64,000 bases of DNA from Halorussus lipolyticus. GTDB taxonomy: Archaea > Halobacteriota > Halobacteria > Halobacteriales > Haladaptataceae. The stretch is from positions 2,810,955-2,874,954 of the forward strand of contig NZ_CP119804.1 of NCBI RefSeq assembly GCF_029338375.1, in the 5' to 3' direction. The notes beneath the pieces are model-generated. The model was not told the origin of the DNA, ran no database searches, and worked only from the letters and a program-made list of their open reading frames with translations. A program made the position numbers and the translations under genes. Shown here piece by piece: positions 43,591 through 52,297 of this stretch. The stretch's first letter is position 1, and every line of letters begins with the position of its first letter.

Positions 43591-45240
43591 TCAGTCGTCC
43601 CCCGAGATTTGGCCGCCGTCGGCCGAAACCACGTCTTCCGCGCTCTGCTGTTGGCCCATCGGTTCCGGACTGTGACACTGCCGGACGATGCGCTTGATGC
43701 GCTCTGGCGGTTCGTCGGTCACCAGCGAGACACCGATGGTGACGGCGAAGACGATTGGCGTCCCGGCGAGCGCCGCCCCGACCGCGGGGAAGACCTCGGC
43801 GTAGAGGGGCACGACCGGCCCGGCGTCGGTCGCCAGAACGAGTTCGTTCAACACCGCGCCGAGCCAGATGAGGAGGCCGGTCGTCATCCCGGCGAGCGCA
43901 CCCTCCCGGTTGGCGTTCTCCCACCAGAGACCGAGGAAGAACATCGGGAACAGCACCAGACCGGCAAGCGAGAACGCCAGCGCGACCAGTTCGCCGACCA
44001 GCGCGGGCGGGTCGAGTGCCGTCACCGTCACGATAGCGCCGAGGACGACGATGGTCGCTCGGCCGATTAGCAACTGCTCGCGCTGAGTTGCGTCGGAGTT
44101 GATGATGTTGGTGTAGATGTCGTGGGCCGCGGCCGACGATGCGGCGATGAACAGGCCGGCGGTCGTCGCAATCGCCGCCGCGATGCCGCCCGCCGCGACG
44201 AGACCGACGAACCACGTCGGCAGGTTGGCGAGTTGCGAGGCCAAGACCACAATCACGTCGCCCTCAGCGCCACTCATCCCGCTCGCGCCGTAGACCGCGC
44301 CCACCTTGTCGGCGTAGAGGTCGGTCCCGAACGCGGCGAAGGCGGGGGCGCTCAGGTAGAGCAGACAGATGAAGAACAGTCCCCAGACGGTGGACCACCG
44401 GGCAGTCCGCTCGCTTTCGACCGTGTAGAACCGGACCAGCACGTGAGGCAGTCCGCAGGTGCCGACGATGAGCGAGAACGCGGTCGCAATCCACAGGTAG
44501 ACCCCGCCGGTCGAGAACGGTTCGGTGAACTCGCTGTTGAGTTCCGAGAGGAGCGCGCCGTACTCGATTTGGGGCAGGACAGTCGAGTAGCCCTGCGTGA
44601 ACCCGACTGCGTAGAGGCCCGCGAGGAAGGCCACGATGAGGATGACGTACTGGACGGCCATGTTCTTCGTCGCGCCGAGCATCCCCGACAGCGCCAGATA
44701 GCCCACCGTAATCCCCATCAGCAGGACGACCATCGTCACGTAGTCGCCCCCGAAGACGTAGATGCCGACCAGTCCCATCCCGCGGGCCTGTCCGACCGAG
44801 TAGACGAACCCGATGAGGATGGTCGTCAGCGCCGCGATGGCTCTGGCCGTATCGGAGTCGAACCGGTCGCCCACGAAGTCGGGCGCGGTGTACTTCCCGA
44901 ACCGGCGCATCTGCGCGGCGAGGAAGATGAGGAGGATGAAGTAGCCCGTAGACCACCCGACGACGAACGCCAGTCCGTAGTACCCCGACAGCGCGATGAG
45001 CGCCGCCATCCCGAGGTAGGAGGCCGCGGACATCCAGTTCGCGCCGATGGCCATCCCGTTCTCGACGTTGCCGATGGACCGACCCGCGACCCAGAGGTCC
45101 TCGGTGTCGGCCACCCGGAAGGCGTAGCCGATGCCCAAGAACAGCAGAAGCATGCCCGAGACCATGACCGCCGGAATCGCCTTGAACGAGGCGTTGAGCG
45201 CGTCCGGCAGGAGGTCCAGCGGGACCGGTTCGAACGTCAT
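43591..45240 (-). CDS. Sodium:solute symporter, probable acetate permease (ActP-like)
   Basis: 549 residues with about 13 transmembrane helices. SSS-family features are DLWVAGRSIGNVENGMAIGA, NWMSAASYLGMAALIALSGY and ATTAGLFIAASSAAAHDIYT. The preceding DUF4212 subunit (overlap 4 nt) is typical of the acetate/monocarboxylate branch of this family. Acetyl-CoA synthetase is encoded directly upstream on the same strand at 45795, so acetate is the likely substrate. The C-terminal tail is soluble and acidic. Start MTFEPVPLDLLPDAL. Confidence 0.85.
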   Translation of the reverse strand: MTFEPVPLDLLPDALNASFKAIPAVMVSGMLLLFLGIGYAFRVADTEDLWVAGRSIGNVENGMAIGANWMSAASYLGMAALIALSGYYGLAFVVGWSTGYFILLIFLAAQMRRFGKYTAPDFVGDRFDSDTARAIAALTTILIGFVYSVGQARGMGLVGIYVFGGDYVTMVVLLMGITVGYLALSGMLGATKNMAVQYVILIVAFLAGLYAVGFTQGYSTVLPQIEYGALLSELNSEFTEPFSTGGVYLWIATAFSLIVGTCGLPHVLVRFYTVESERTARWSTVWGLFFICLLYLSAPAFAAFGTDLYADKVGAVYGASGMSGAEGDVIVVLASQLANLPTWFVGLVAAGGIAAAIATTAGLFIAASSAAAHDIYTNIINSDATQREQLLIGRATIVVLGAIVTVTALDPPALVGELVALAFSLAGLVLFPMFFLGLWWENANREGALAGMTTGLLIWLGAVLNELVLATDAGPVVPLYAEVFPAVGAALAGTPIVFAVTIGVSLVTDEPPERIKRIVRQCHSPEPMGQQQSAEDVVSADGGQISGDD

Positions 45241-45701
45241 CGGTCGGACCCTCCGTCAGTCGCGGCGGCCTCGGCGTCGGGACCCGCCCGAGCGCCGGAG
45301 TGGTCGATGCCGTACTTCTCGTCCAACTGGTCGCGCTTCCGGGCGTAGACGAACGACAGGACCAGCGCCCCGGTCGGCGCGCCGATTGCGGTGGCGAAGT
45401 AGTGCAGGGGAAAGCCCATCACGGTCGTACTCGTCATGAAGTCGGTGGCGAGATACGTCGCCGTCACCGGCCCGAAGACGAACAGCGCCCACACTGCGAA
45501 CATCGTCCAGACGATGCGGAGGTGGTCGCGCATGAACAGCGTCGATGGCTTGAAGATGTTCACCTGCGCGTCGAGGTAGTCGGTGTCGGCGGACCGCCCG
45601 CCGGTCGCCACGCCGCCGTCAGTCTCGACTGTGCGGTTCGATGCGTCCTCGTCTCGCTCTTGGGAGGTGTTGTCTGACTGCTGTGAGTTATTATCTGACA
45701 T
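45237..45701 (-). CDS. DUF4212 small subunit of the sodium/solute symporter
   Basis: 154 residues. A polar, acidic 55-residue N terminus precedes two membrane helices (MFAVWALFVFGPVTATYLAT and HYFATAIGAPTGALVLSFVY). A cytosolic ARKRDQLDEKYG follows, which is the DUF4212 hallmark of sodium/substrate symporter small subunits. The gene overlaps the symporter gene by 4 nt (ATGA), giving coupled translation. A TATA-like gattttatct lies about 18-25 nt upstream. Confidence 0.85.
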   Translation of the reverse strand: MSDNNSQQSDNTSQERDEDASNRTVETDGGVATGGRSADTDYLDAQVNIFKPSTLFMRDHLRIVWTMFAVWALFVFGPVTATYLATDFMTSTTVMGFPLHYFATAIGAPTGALVLSFVYARKRDQLDEKYGIDHSGARAGPDAEAAATDGGSDR

Positions 45702-45794
45702 TATTTGTCGTGCGTGATTTTATCTACCACATTTTCGTACTGCGATTTCGGTCCGTCTCGTTCGTTTCGAGCGTCGAAAGGAGGAGGACCGTCC

Positions 45795-47786
45795 TCAGTC
45801 GTCGCCGACCTTCGCCTCGATTTCCTCGACTACCTCGGGGTTCCGAAGGGTGGAGGTGTTGCCTAGCTCCTCGCCGTTAGCGATGTCTTCGAGGAGTCTG
45901 CGCATGATTTTGCCCGAGCGCGTCTTGGGGAGTTCGGGCGTGAACACGACTGCCTCGGGACGAGCGATTGGGCCGATTGCGTCCTCGACGCCCTCGATGA
46001 TACTCTCGCGCAGTTGCTCGTCGCCCTCGTAGCCGTCTTCGGTGATGACGTAGGCGTAGACCGCTTCGCCCTTCACGTCGTGATTTCCGCCGACGACTGC
46101 GGCCTCGGCGACCCCTTCGACGCCGACGATTGCGCTCTCGATTTCCATCGTGCCGAGGCGGTGGCCCGAGACGTTCAGCACGTCGTCAACACGTCCGAGG
46201 ACCGTGATGTAGCCGTCTTCGTCTATCTTCGCGCCGTCTTCTGGGAAGTACACCCAGTCCTCGGGGTCGTCGCTATCGGTGTCGGAGTACTCCGCCCAGT
46301 ACTCCTCGATGTAGCGCTCGTCGTTGTTGTAGAGGGTCCGAAGCATGCCGGGCCACGGCTTTTGGACCGTGAGGTGGCCTGCCTGTCCGGCATCGACCTC
46401 CTCGCCGCTGGGGTCGATAATCTGTGCGTCAACGCCCGGCAAGGGCGGCCCGGCGCTTCCGGGCTTCATGTCCTTCACGCCGGGCAGTGTCGTGACCATC
46501 ATGCCGCCGGTCTCGGTCTGCCACCACGTGTCGATGATGGGGCAGGATTCGTCGCCGATGTGCTTGTAATACCACTTCCACGCGCGGGGGTTGATGGGTT
46601 CGCCGACCGTGCCGAGGAGACGGAGCGAGGACAGGTCGTGTTCGTCCGGGAACTCGGTGCCCCACTTCATGAAGGCCCGAATCGCAGTCGGCGCGGTGTA
46701 GAGTTGGGTGGCCTCGTACTCCTCGATGATTTCCCAGAGGCGGTCGCGTTCCGGGTGGTCCGGGGTGCCCTCGTACATCATCGTGGTGGTCCCGAGTGCG
46801 AGAGGCCCGTAGACGATGTACGAATGGCCGGTAATCCACCCGATGTCGGCCGAGCAGAAGTAGGTGTCCTCGGGCTTGATGTCCAGCACCGCTTGGGAGG
46901 TCCACGCGGCCCACGCCAAGTATCCGCCCGTGGTGTGTTTGACGCCCTTCGGTTGCCCGGTGGTTCCGGATGTGTACATCAGGAACAGCATGTCCTCGGC
47001 GTCGCGGGCGACCGGTTCGACCTCCGCACCCTCGTGGTCGGCGACGAGAGCGTCGTAGTCGTGATGGTCCTCGGCCATCGGGTGGTCGTAGGCGTCGCCG
47101 AGGCGGTCCACGACCACCACGTCCGAGACTTGGTGTTCGACGCCTTCGAGTCCCTCGTCGGCCTTGGCCTTGTGTTCGAGGGGGTCTCCTCGGCGGTAGT
47201 AGCCGTCGCAGGTCACGAGGTACTCGGAGTCGGCAGACTCCATCCGGGTGGCGAGGGCGTCCGCGGAGAAGCCAGCGAAGACGACCGAGTGGGGCGCGCC
47301 GATTCTGGCGCAGGCCAGCATGGCGATGGGTAGTTCGGGTACCATCGGCATGTACATCGTTACCACGTCGTCCTCGCCGACACCCATCTCCCGGAGCGCA
47401 GACGCGAACTCGTTGACCTCGCGGTGGAGTTCCGCGTAGGTGTAGGTCCGGTTGTCCTCGTCTGTGGGTTCGCCGACCCACTCGATTGCGGCCTCGTCGC
47501 CTCGGTCTTCGAGGTGGCGGTCCAGACAGTTGGCGGAAGCGTTCAACTCGCCGCCGGTGAACCACTCGTAGAACGGCGGGTTCGAGTCGTCCAGCACCGT
47601 GTCGTACTCCTCGTCCCAATCGAGCAGGTCCGCGGACTGCTCCCAGCACTCGGGCCACTCGTCGTCGAACGTCTCGTAAATCTCGTCGTCGGAGACGTTC
47701 GCTTGCTCCACGAACGACTCGGGCGGTTCGAATCGCTCGCGGTCTTCGAGTCGGGCTTCGAGTTCGACGTCTTGTTCTTCCTGCAT
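45795..47786 (-). CDS. acs: Acetyl-CoA synthetase (AMP-forming)
   Basis: Converts acetate, ATP and CoA to acetyl-CoA, AMP and pyrophosphate. 663 residues. The P-loop-like A3 motif is complete: YTSGTTGQPKGVKHTTGG with its Lys. WWQTETGG (A5), GRVDDVLNVSGHRLGTMEIE (A8, hinge) and the acylatable catalytic Lys in PKTRSGKIMRR (A10) are present. N-terminal WPECWEQSADLLDWDEEYDT and GWITGHSYIVYGPLALG agree with Acs rather than acyl-CoA or benzoate ligases. It sits next to the acetate symporter operon and the bat-type regulator. The sirtuin at 32486 is a candidate deacylase for the A10 lysine. TATA box at 47814-47821. Confidence 0.92.
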   Translation of the reverse strand: MQEEQDVELEARLEDRERFEPPESFVEQANVSDDEIYETFDDEWPECWEQSADLLDWDEEYDTVLDDSNPPFYEWFTGGELNASANCLDRHLEDRGDEAAIEWVGEPTDEDNRTYTYAELHREVNEFASALREMGVGEDDVVTMYMPMVPELPIAMLACARIGAPHSVVFAGFSADALATRMESADSEYLVTCDGYYRRGDPLEHKAKADEGLEGVEHQVSDVVVVDRLGDAYDHPMAEDHHDYDALVADHEGAEVEPVARDAEDMLFLMYTSGTTGQPKGVKHTTGGYLAWAAWTSQAVLDIKPEDTYFCSADIGWITGHSYIVYGPLALGTTTMMYEGTPDHPERDRLWEIIEEYEATQLYTAPTAIRAFMKWGTEFPDEHDLSSLRLLGTVGEPINPRAWKWYYKHIGDESCPIIDTWWQTETGGMMVTTLPGVKDMKPGSAGPPLPGVDAQIIDPSGEEVDAGQAGHLTVQKPWPGMLRTLYNNDERYIEEYWAEYSDTDSDDPEDWVYFPEDGAKIDEDGYITVLGRVDDVLNVSGHRLGTMEIESAIVGVEGVAEAAVVGGNHDVKGEAVYAYVITEDGYEGDEQLRESIIEGVEDAIGPIARPEAVVFTPELPKTRSGKIMRRLLEDIANGEELGNTSTLRNPEVVEEIEAKVGDD

Positions 47787-47813
47787 GAGCCACGTTCACA
47801 GTCCGGCCACCAT

Positions 47814-47821
47814 CATATAAG
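47814..47821 (-). promoter_or_regulatory. TATA box of the acetyl-CoA synthetase gene
   Basis: Minus-strand cttatatg, about 32 nt upstream of the ATG at 47786, a typical position for a short-leader or leaderless haloarchaeal mRNA. Confidence 0.5.
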
Positions 47822-47946
47822 TGGGGGAACTAACTATCACAAACTCCCGATATTTGGTATTAGAGCGCCTGAAAGCGGATTTGGCAACTTTTTCCGGAGT
47901 TCGACCCGCGTTTCATCGACTCGGGTTCGTCTCGGAGGCTAAACAG

Positions 47947-49809
47947 TTAGTGTCGCTCGCCGTCCACGACCCGGCGGTCCGGGCCGTCGAACACCGCGTC
48001 CAGCACCTTCTGCTGGGCCTTCCGGAGGTGGTTGTGGAGCGTCGGCGACGAGACTCCCATCGAGGCCGCCAACTCCTCGGCGGTGCTTCCGCGGGGCCAC
48101 TCGAAATAGCCCGCGAGGTAGGCCGCCCGGAGGACGGTCTGCTGGCGCTCGGTGATGCGGTCGTGGACGGTCTGTTGGACCGTGGCGGCGCTCTGGACTG
48201 GCTTCTCGACCTCGCGCTTCGAGCGCAGGTCCGTCTCCGGGAAGGCCTCCTCGATGGCTTCCACGACGCGGCGAACGTCCACGCGCCGGGAGAAGACCCC
48301 CGACACGTCGGCGACGCCGTTCTCGACCGAGAGGCCCCGGACGGTGCCGCCGCGCTCGACCAGCGTCGGCGCAATCGACTCGCCGGAGACGGCGAATTCG
48401 AGGAGCGCGCCCTCGCCGTAGTCCCGGATGAGGCGGGCCTCGTCCACGGCCTCGGCCTCGCCGACTCGTTCCAGCACGTCGCCGACCGCGGCCCCGCGGG
48501 CGGTCACGAAGTATAGCAGGGAGTGGTCCTCGACGGGCACGACGCCTTCGAGGTCGAACTCGCACCCCAAATCCGCGGAGGCCGCCACGAGGAACACGCC
48601 GGGGTCGGTGGTCCGGAAGGAGAGTTCGACGCCGGTGTCGTCCAGCAGGAGTTGCTTTCGCGCGATGGCGGTCAGCGTCCGGCCGACCCGGCGTCCGGCG
48701 TCGGCCAGCAGGGTCCGGTCGGCCGACGCGAACGAGTCGTGGGCGACCACCAGCAGGCCGTGGACGGTCTCGCTCGACCGGAGCGGCGTGACCGCGACCG
48801 AGGAGGCCGACAGCGCCACGCCGGTCGGCGATTCGAGGACCGTCACGTCGGGCAGGTCGTCGGACTCACCGGCCTCGTCGGTCGCCGGTATCTCCGCCGA
48901 GTCGATGAGTTCGCGGGGCAGGTCGGCGGCAGATTCTGGCGCGGCGCTGGTCCGGGTCTCTCTGCGCTGGTCGCAGACCCAGACCGCTCGGTAGGTGTCG
49001 GCGAGTCCGTCGCAGACGGCGCGTTCGGCGTCCTCGGCGGTGGAGGCGTCCGCGAGGGCTTGCCCGAGTTCGCTGGCGCAGTCGAGGAGGTCCCGACTTC
49101 TCGCCTCGCCGGCGTCGATTCGTCCTCGCGGCGTTCGGGGCGCTTGCGGCGCTCCGGGCGGTCGGGAAGCGCGGGCAGGGCGTCCGCGGCCGGGCGACCG
49201 GTTAGCGAAGGCGTCAACGACCTCGGCGGTGGTTGGTTCGTCGAGGTACGGCGCGAGGCTCTGGAGGCTCTGCCACCCGCCGACGCGCTGGACGACCCGC
49301 GGGGGGACGGCCTTGTCGGCGAGGAGTCGCCGGGCGAAGTGCTGGCGGAGGTCCCGGCAGGTCACGTCCCGCAGGTCGTCGGTCCGGTCGGCGACTTCCG
49401 AGACCAGCATCTGGACGCGCCGGGCCGACACGTCCACGAGAGGGTCGTCGTCACCCACGTCGTTTGCGTTGGCGAACTTCCGCAGGTCGTGGGCGACCGA
49501 TTGGGGGACGTAGGCCTCGCGGGTCGGAGGTTCGATGTCGGACCCTTCGGCGTCGGTTTCTCCGGTATCCCCGTCTCGCGTCTCACGGTCGCGCTCGGGG
49601 ACCGCGAGGAGGTAATGGATTTCGTCACCGCGGCGGCGCTCGCAGAGGTCCGCGGGCCGAATCCGGGTGATTTCCGACGCCCGGAGACCGACGCGCCCGG
49701 CCAGCGCCACCACGAGGTCCTCGCGGTAGGTCTCGGCCCGCCGCCGGAGGCGCTCGAACTCGGTCGTCGTGAGATAGTCGGCGGTCTCCTCGCGTGCCTC
49801 GCCACCCAT
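47947..49809 (-). CDS. Tyrosine-recombinase-like domain fused to bat/HTH-10 transcriptional regulator
   Basis: 620 residues from ATG at 49809 (MGGEAREETADYLTTTEFER); the frame to 50187 is rejected as non-coding in composition. Residues 10-200 resemble a tyrosine recombinase catalytic domain: GLRASEI (box I Arg 43), TCRDLRQHFARRLL (box II Arg 155) and APYLD (Tyr 188). The usual catalytic His positions are Asp 153 and Gly 178, so activity is doubtful and DNA binding alone is possible. A GAF-like middle region (from about residue 235) leads into the bacterio-opsin activator domain. The C-terminal HTH_10 follows (ITERQQTVLRAAYLAGYFEW ... SMGVSSPTLHNHLRKAQQKV). It lies between two acs genes and near the acetate symporter, so it probably controls acetate use. 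A TATA-like aataaaact lies 27 nt upstream. Confidence 0.78.
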   Translation of the reverse strand: MGGEAREETADYLTTTEFERLRRRAETYREDLVVALAGRVGLRASEITRIRPADLCERRRGDEIHYLLAVPERDRETRDGDTGETDAEGSDIEPPTREAYVPQSVAHDLRKFANANDVGDDDPLVDVSARRVQMLVSEVADRTDDLRDVTCRDLRQHFARRLLADKAVPPRVVQRVGGWQSLQSLAPYLDEPTTAEVVDAFANRSPGRGRPARASRPPGAPQAPRTPRGRIDAGEARSRDLLDCASELGQALADASTAEDAERAVCDGLADTYRAVWVCDQRRETRTSAAPESAADLPRELIDSAEIPATDEAGESDDLPDVTVLESPTGVALSASSVAVTPLRSSETVHGLLVVAHDSFASADRTLLADAGRRVGRTLTAIARKQLLLDDTGVELSFRTTDPGVFLVAASADLGCEFDLEGVVPVEDHSLLYFVTARGAAVGDVLERVGEAEAVDEARLIRDYGEGALLEFAVSGESIAPTLVERGGTVRGLSVENGVADVSGVFSRRVDVRRVVEAIEEAFPETDLRSKREVEKPVQSAATVQQTVHDRITERQQTVLRAAYLAGYFEWPRGSTAEELAASMGVSSPTLHNHLRKAQQKVLDAVFDGPDRRVVDGERH

Positions 49810-50258
49810 TTCGTTTCGGAGTCTTTCGAGAAGACGAATAAAACTTCTGCAAACTTTGTTGCCGTGGCTGGTCGTCGCACGAGCGAAACGTATCGAGAAC
49901 GACGGTAGACTATCCGAAGTTGAACGCGACCGGGCGGCCCTTTCATCCACCGGAAGACGGTTCTGCTCGGCCTTCGGCCTGCGCGGACTGCGATTTCCGA
50001 TCCGCTCGTTCGCTTCACTCACGAGGACCACCCGTGGTGGTTTGGTCGCCCCGTTGAGTCCCGGTGGATTTCCGCCCCTCTCCTCGGTCGGCCTGCGAGT
50101 GGGTTCGGTAGTCGTGGCACCGTAAGAAATATAGACATTTTCTAAGGAAACGTGTAGGGCTATTAAAGAAACAAAATTGTTTCCCAACGCGACGAAACCG
50201 CAACTCGGTTTACGGAGTTTCGGCTTCTCGAAGGAAAGCGAAATATCTCGGAAAACTC
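49810..50258. other. Intergenic region upstream of the HTH-10 regulator
   Basis: GC-rich, Arg/Pro/Ser-coding-like sequence in several frames but with no credible start or family match. It contains small hairpins (ggccttcggcc) and an AT-rich element, taagaaatatagac (about 50123-50136), followed by attttctaagg, that resembles others in the window. The promoter of the regulator is at the left end. Confidence 0.5.
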
Positions 50259-52199
50259 CTACCGGTCCAGAAGCGACTCCAGTTCGCCGACGACCTCCGG
50301 ATTCCGGAGCGCGGAGGTGTCGCCGAGGTCCTCGCCGTTGGCGATGGCCGCGAGATAGCGCCGGACGACCTTCCCCGAGCGCGTCTTGGGGAGCGAGGGG
50401 GCGAACGTCACCACGTCGGGGGCCGCGACGGGACCGATTGCGTCGGCGACGGCGGTGCCGACGCGCTCTCGAAGGCCGTCGTCGCCCGCGACGTTCGATT
50501 CGGGGCTGACGAAGGCGTGGATTTCGGGGTCAGCGAGCGCGTCGGTCTCGTCGCGGACGACCACCGCGGCCTCGGCCACGCCATCGACGCCGACGATGGC
50601 GGACTCGATTTCGGTCGTGCTGAGGCGTCTCCCCGAGATTTTCAGCACGTCGTCGGCCCGCCCGAGGAGATGCACGTAGCCGTCGTCGTCGCGGACCGCG
50701 TTGTCCCCGGTGGCGTACCGCCACTCGCCGTCTACCGTTCGGGTCCGGCGCGCCCCCCAGTCGGTGCCCTCGCAGAGCGACCGGGCCATCCCCGGCCACG
50801 GCCGAGTCACGACCAGTTGGCCCGACTCGCCGGCAGGGACCTCCTCGCCCGTCTCGTCCACGACTGCGGTCTCGATTCCGGGGAGACTCTTGCCCACCGC
50901 GCCGGGACGCATCCGGTCCACGCCGGGGAGCGTCGAGAGGACCATCCCGCCGGTTTCGGTCTGCCACCACGTGTCCACCACCGGGCACTCGCCGTCGCCG
51001 ACGTGGTTCCGGTACCAGTGCCACGCCGTCGCGTCGATGGGTTCGCCGACGGTGCCCAGCAAGCGTAGCGAGGAGAGGTCGTGACTCTCGGGATGCTGTT
51101 CGCCCCACTTCATGAACGCCCGAATCGCGGTCGGCGCGGTGTAGAACACGTCCACCGCGTTGCGCTCGATGATGTCCCAGAGCCGGTCGGTCTCGGGGCT
51201 GTCGGAGGTGCCCTCGTACAGCACCGTCGTCGCGCCGAGGGCGAGGGGACCGTAGACCGCGTAGGAGTGGCCGGTAATCCACCCCACGTCGGCCGAACAC
51301 CAGTGGGTGTCGTCGGGACCCAAATCGAGGACCGCGTGGCTGGTCCACGCGACGTGAGTCAGGTACCCGCCGGTGGTGTGGCGGACCAGCGTGGGTTCGC
51401 CGGTCGTCCCCGAGGTGTAGATGAGAAACAGCAGGTCGTCTGCCGACCGGGAGACCGGTTCGACCGAGGCCCCGGCGTGAGCGTCCACGAGGTCGGCGTA
51501 GGCGTGGTCCGCACCCATCGCCCGGCCGTCGTCGAGGCGGTTCACCACGACCTGTTCGACTTCGTGGTCCACCGAGACGCAGGCGTTGTCGGCCCGGCGT
51601 TTCAGGTCGAGGGCGGCCCCGCGCCGGTAGTAACCGTCGCAGGTCACCAGAAATTCGGAGTCAGCGCCGTCCAGTCGGGTCGCCAGCGCGTCCGCCGAGA
51701 ACCCGGCGAACACGACTGAGTGGGGCGCGCCGATTCTGGCGCAGGCCAGCATCGCCACCGGCAGTTCGGGAATCATCGGCAGGTAGAGGGTCACCACGTC
51801 GTCCTCGCCGACGCCCAACTCCCGGAGCGCCGCGGAGAAGGCCTCGACCTCCTCGGCGAGTTCCCGGTAGGTGTACTCGCGGGTCTCGCCGAGTTTCCCC
51901 TCCCACGTCACGGCCGTCTCGTCGCCCCGGCCCGCCTCGACGTGGCGGTCCACGCAGTTGTACGCGGCGTTGAGACGCCCGCCGGGGAACCAGCGCGTGA
52001 TTTCGTCCGACTCCAACACCGAATCGAACTCCCGGTCCCAGTCCAGCAGGTCCGCCGGGCGCTCCCAGCACTCGGGCCAGTCCTTCTCGCGGAAGGCGTC
52101 GCGGTCTGCCGCGGTGACGTTCGCTGTTCGGACGAACGACTCCGGCGGTCTCACCCAGTCGTCCCCGCGAGTCGTCCGGTCCGGACTGCCGTCGGCCAT
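50259..52199 (-). CDS. Acetyl-CoA synthetase-like AMP-forming ligase, paralogue with altered A3 motif
   Basis: 646 residues, clearly homologous along its full length to the Acs at 45795 (for example GWITGHSYAVYGPLALGATT, WWQTETGGMVLSTLPGV). The A3 motif reads YTSGTTGEPTLVRHTTGG, with Thr where the normal Lys (PKG) is expected and Val/Arg after it. The A10 catalytic Lys is retained (PKTRSGKVVRR), as are A8 (GRADDVLKISGRRLSTTEIE) and the A5 motif. It may use another short acyl substrate or be less active. Same strand as the regulator and first acs, with 449 bp between it and the regulator. The mutS gene is 98 bp away on the same strand. Confidence 0.85.
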   Translation of the reverse strand: MADGSPDRTTRGDDWVRPPESFVRTANVTAADRDAFREKDWPECWERPADLLDWDREFDSVLESDEITRWFPGGRLNAAYNCVDRHVEAGRGDETAVTWEGKLGETREYTYRELAEEVEAFSAALRELGVGEDDVVTLYLPMIPELPVAMLACARIGAPHSVVFAGFSADALATRLDGADSEFLVTCDGYYRRGAALDLKRRADNACVSVDHEVEQVVVNRLDDGRAMGADHAYADLVDAHAGASVEPVSRSADDLLFLIYTSGTTGEPTLVRHTTGGYLTHVAWTSHAVLDLGPDDTHWCSADVGWITGHSYAVYGPLALGATTVLYEGTSDSPETDRLWDIIERNAVDVFYTAPTAIRAFMKWGEQHPESHDLSSLRLLGTVGEPIDATAWHWYRNHVGDGECPVVDTWWQTETGGMVLSTLPGVDRMRPGAVGKSLPGIETAVVDETGEEVPAGESGQLVVTRPWPGMARSLCEGTDWGARRTRTVDGEWRYATGDNAVRDDDGYVHLLGRADDVLKISGRRLSTTEIESAIVGVDGVAEAAVVVRDETDALADPEIHAFVSPESNVAGDDGLRERVGTAVADAIGPVAAPDVVTFAPSLPKTRSGKVVRRYLAAIANGEDLGDTSALRNPEVVGELESLLDR

Positions 52200-52297
52200 T
52201 CGTTTCAGGTTTCGCGCTAGCAGGGAAAAATCGTTCGCCTCTTTGCGGTTCGGTCGCCCGACAGTTCTCCGCGTACCGACTGTTCACCGGCCCGTCC

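Noticed and set aside
49810..50187. 126-residue N-terminal extension of the HTH-10 regulator
   Set aside because: Non-halophilic composition and it crosses the TATA box that suits the inner ATG.
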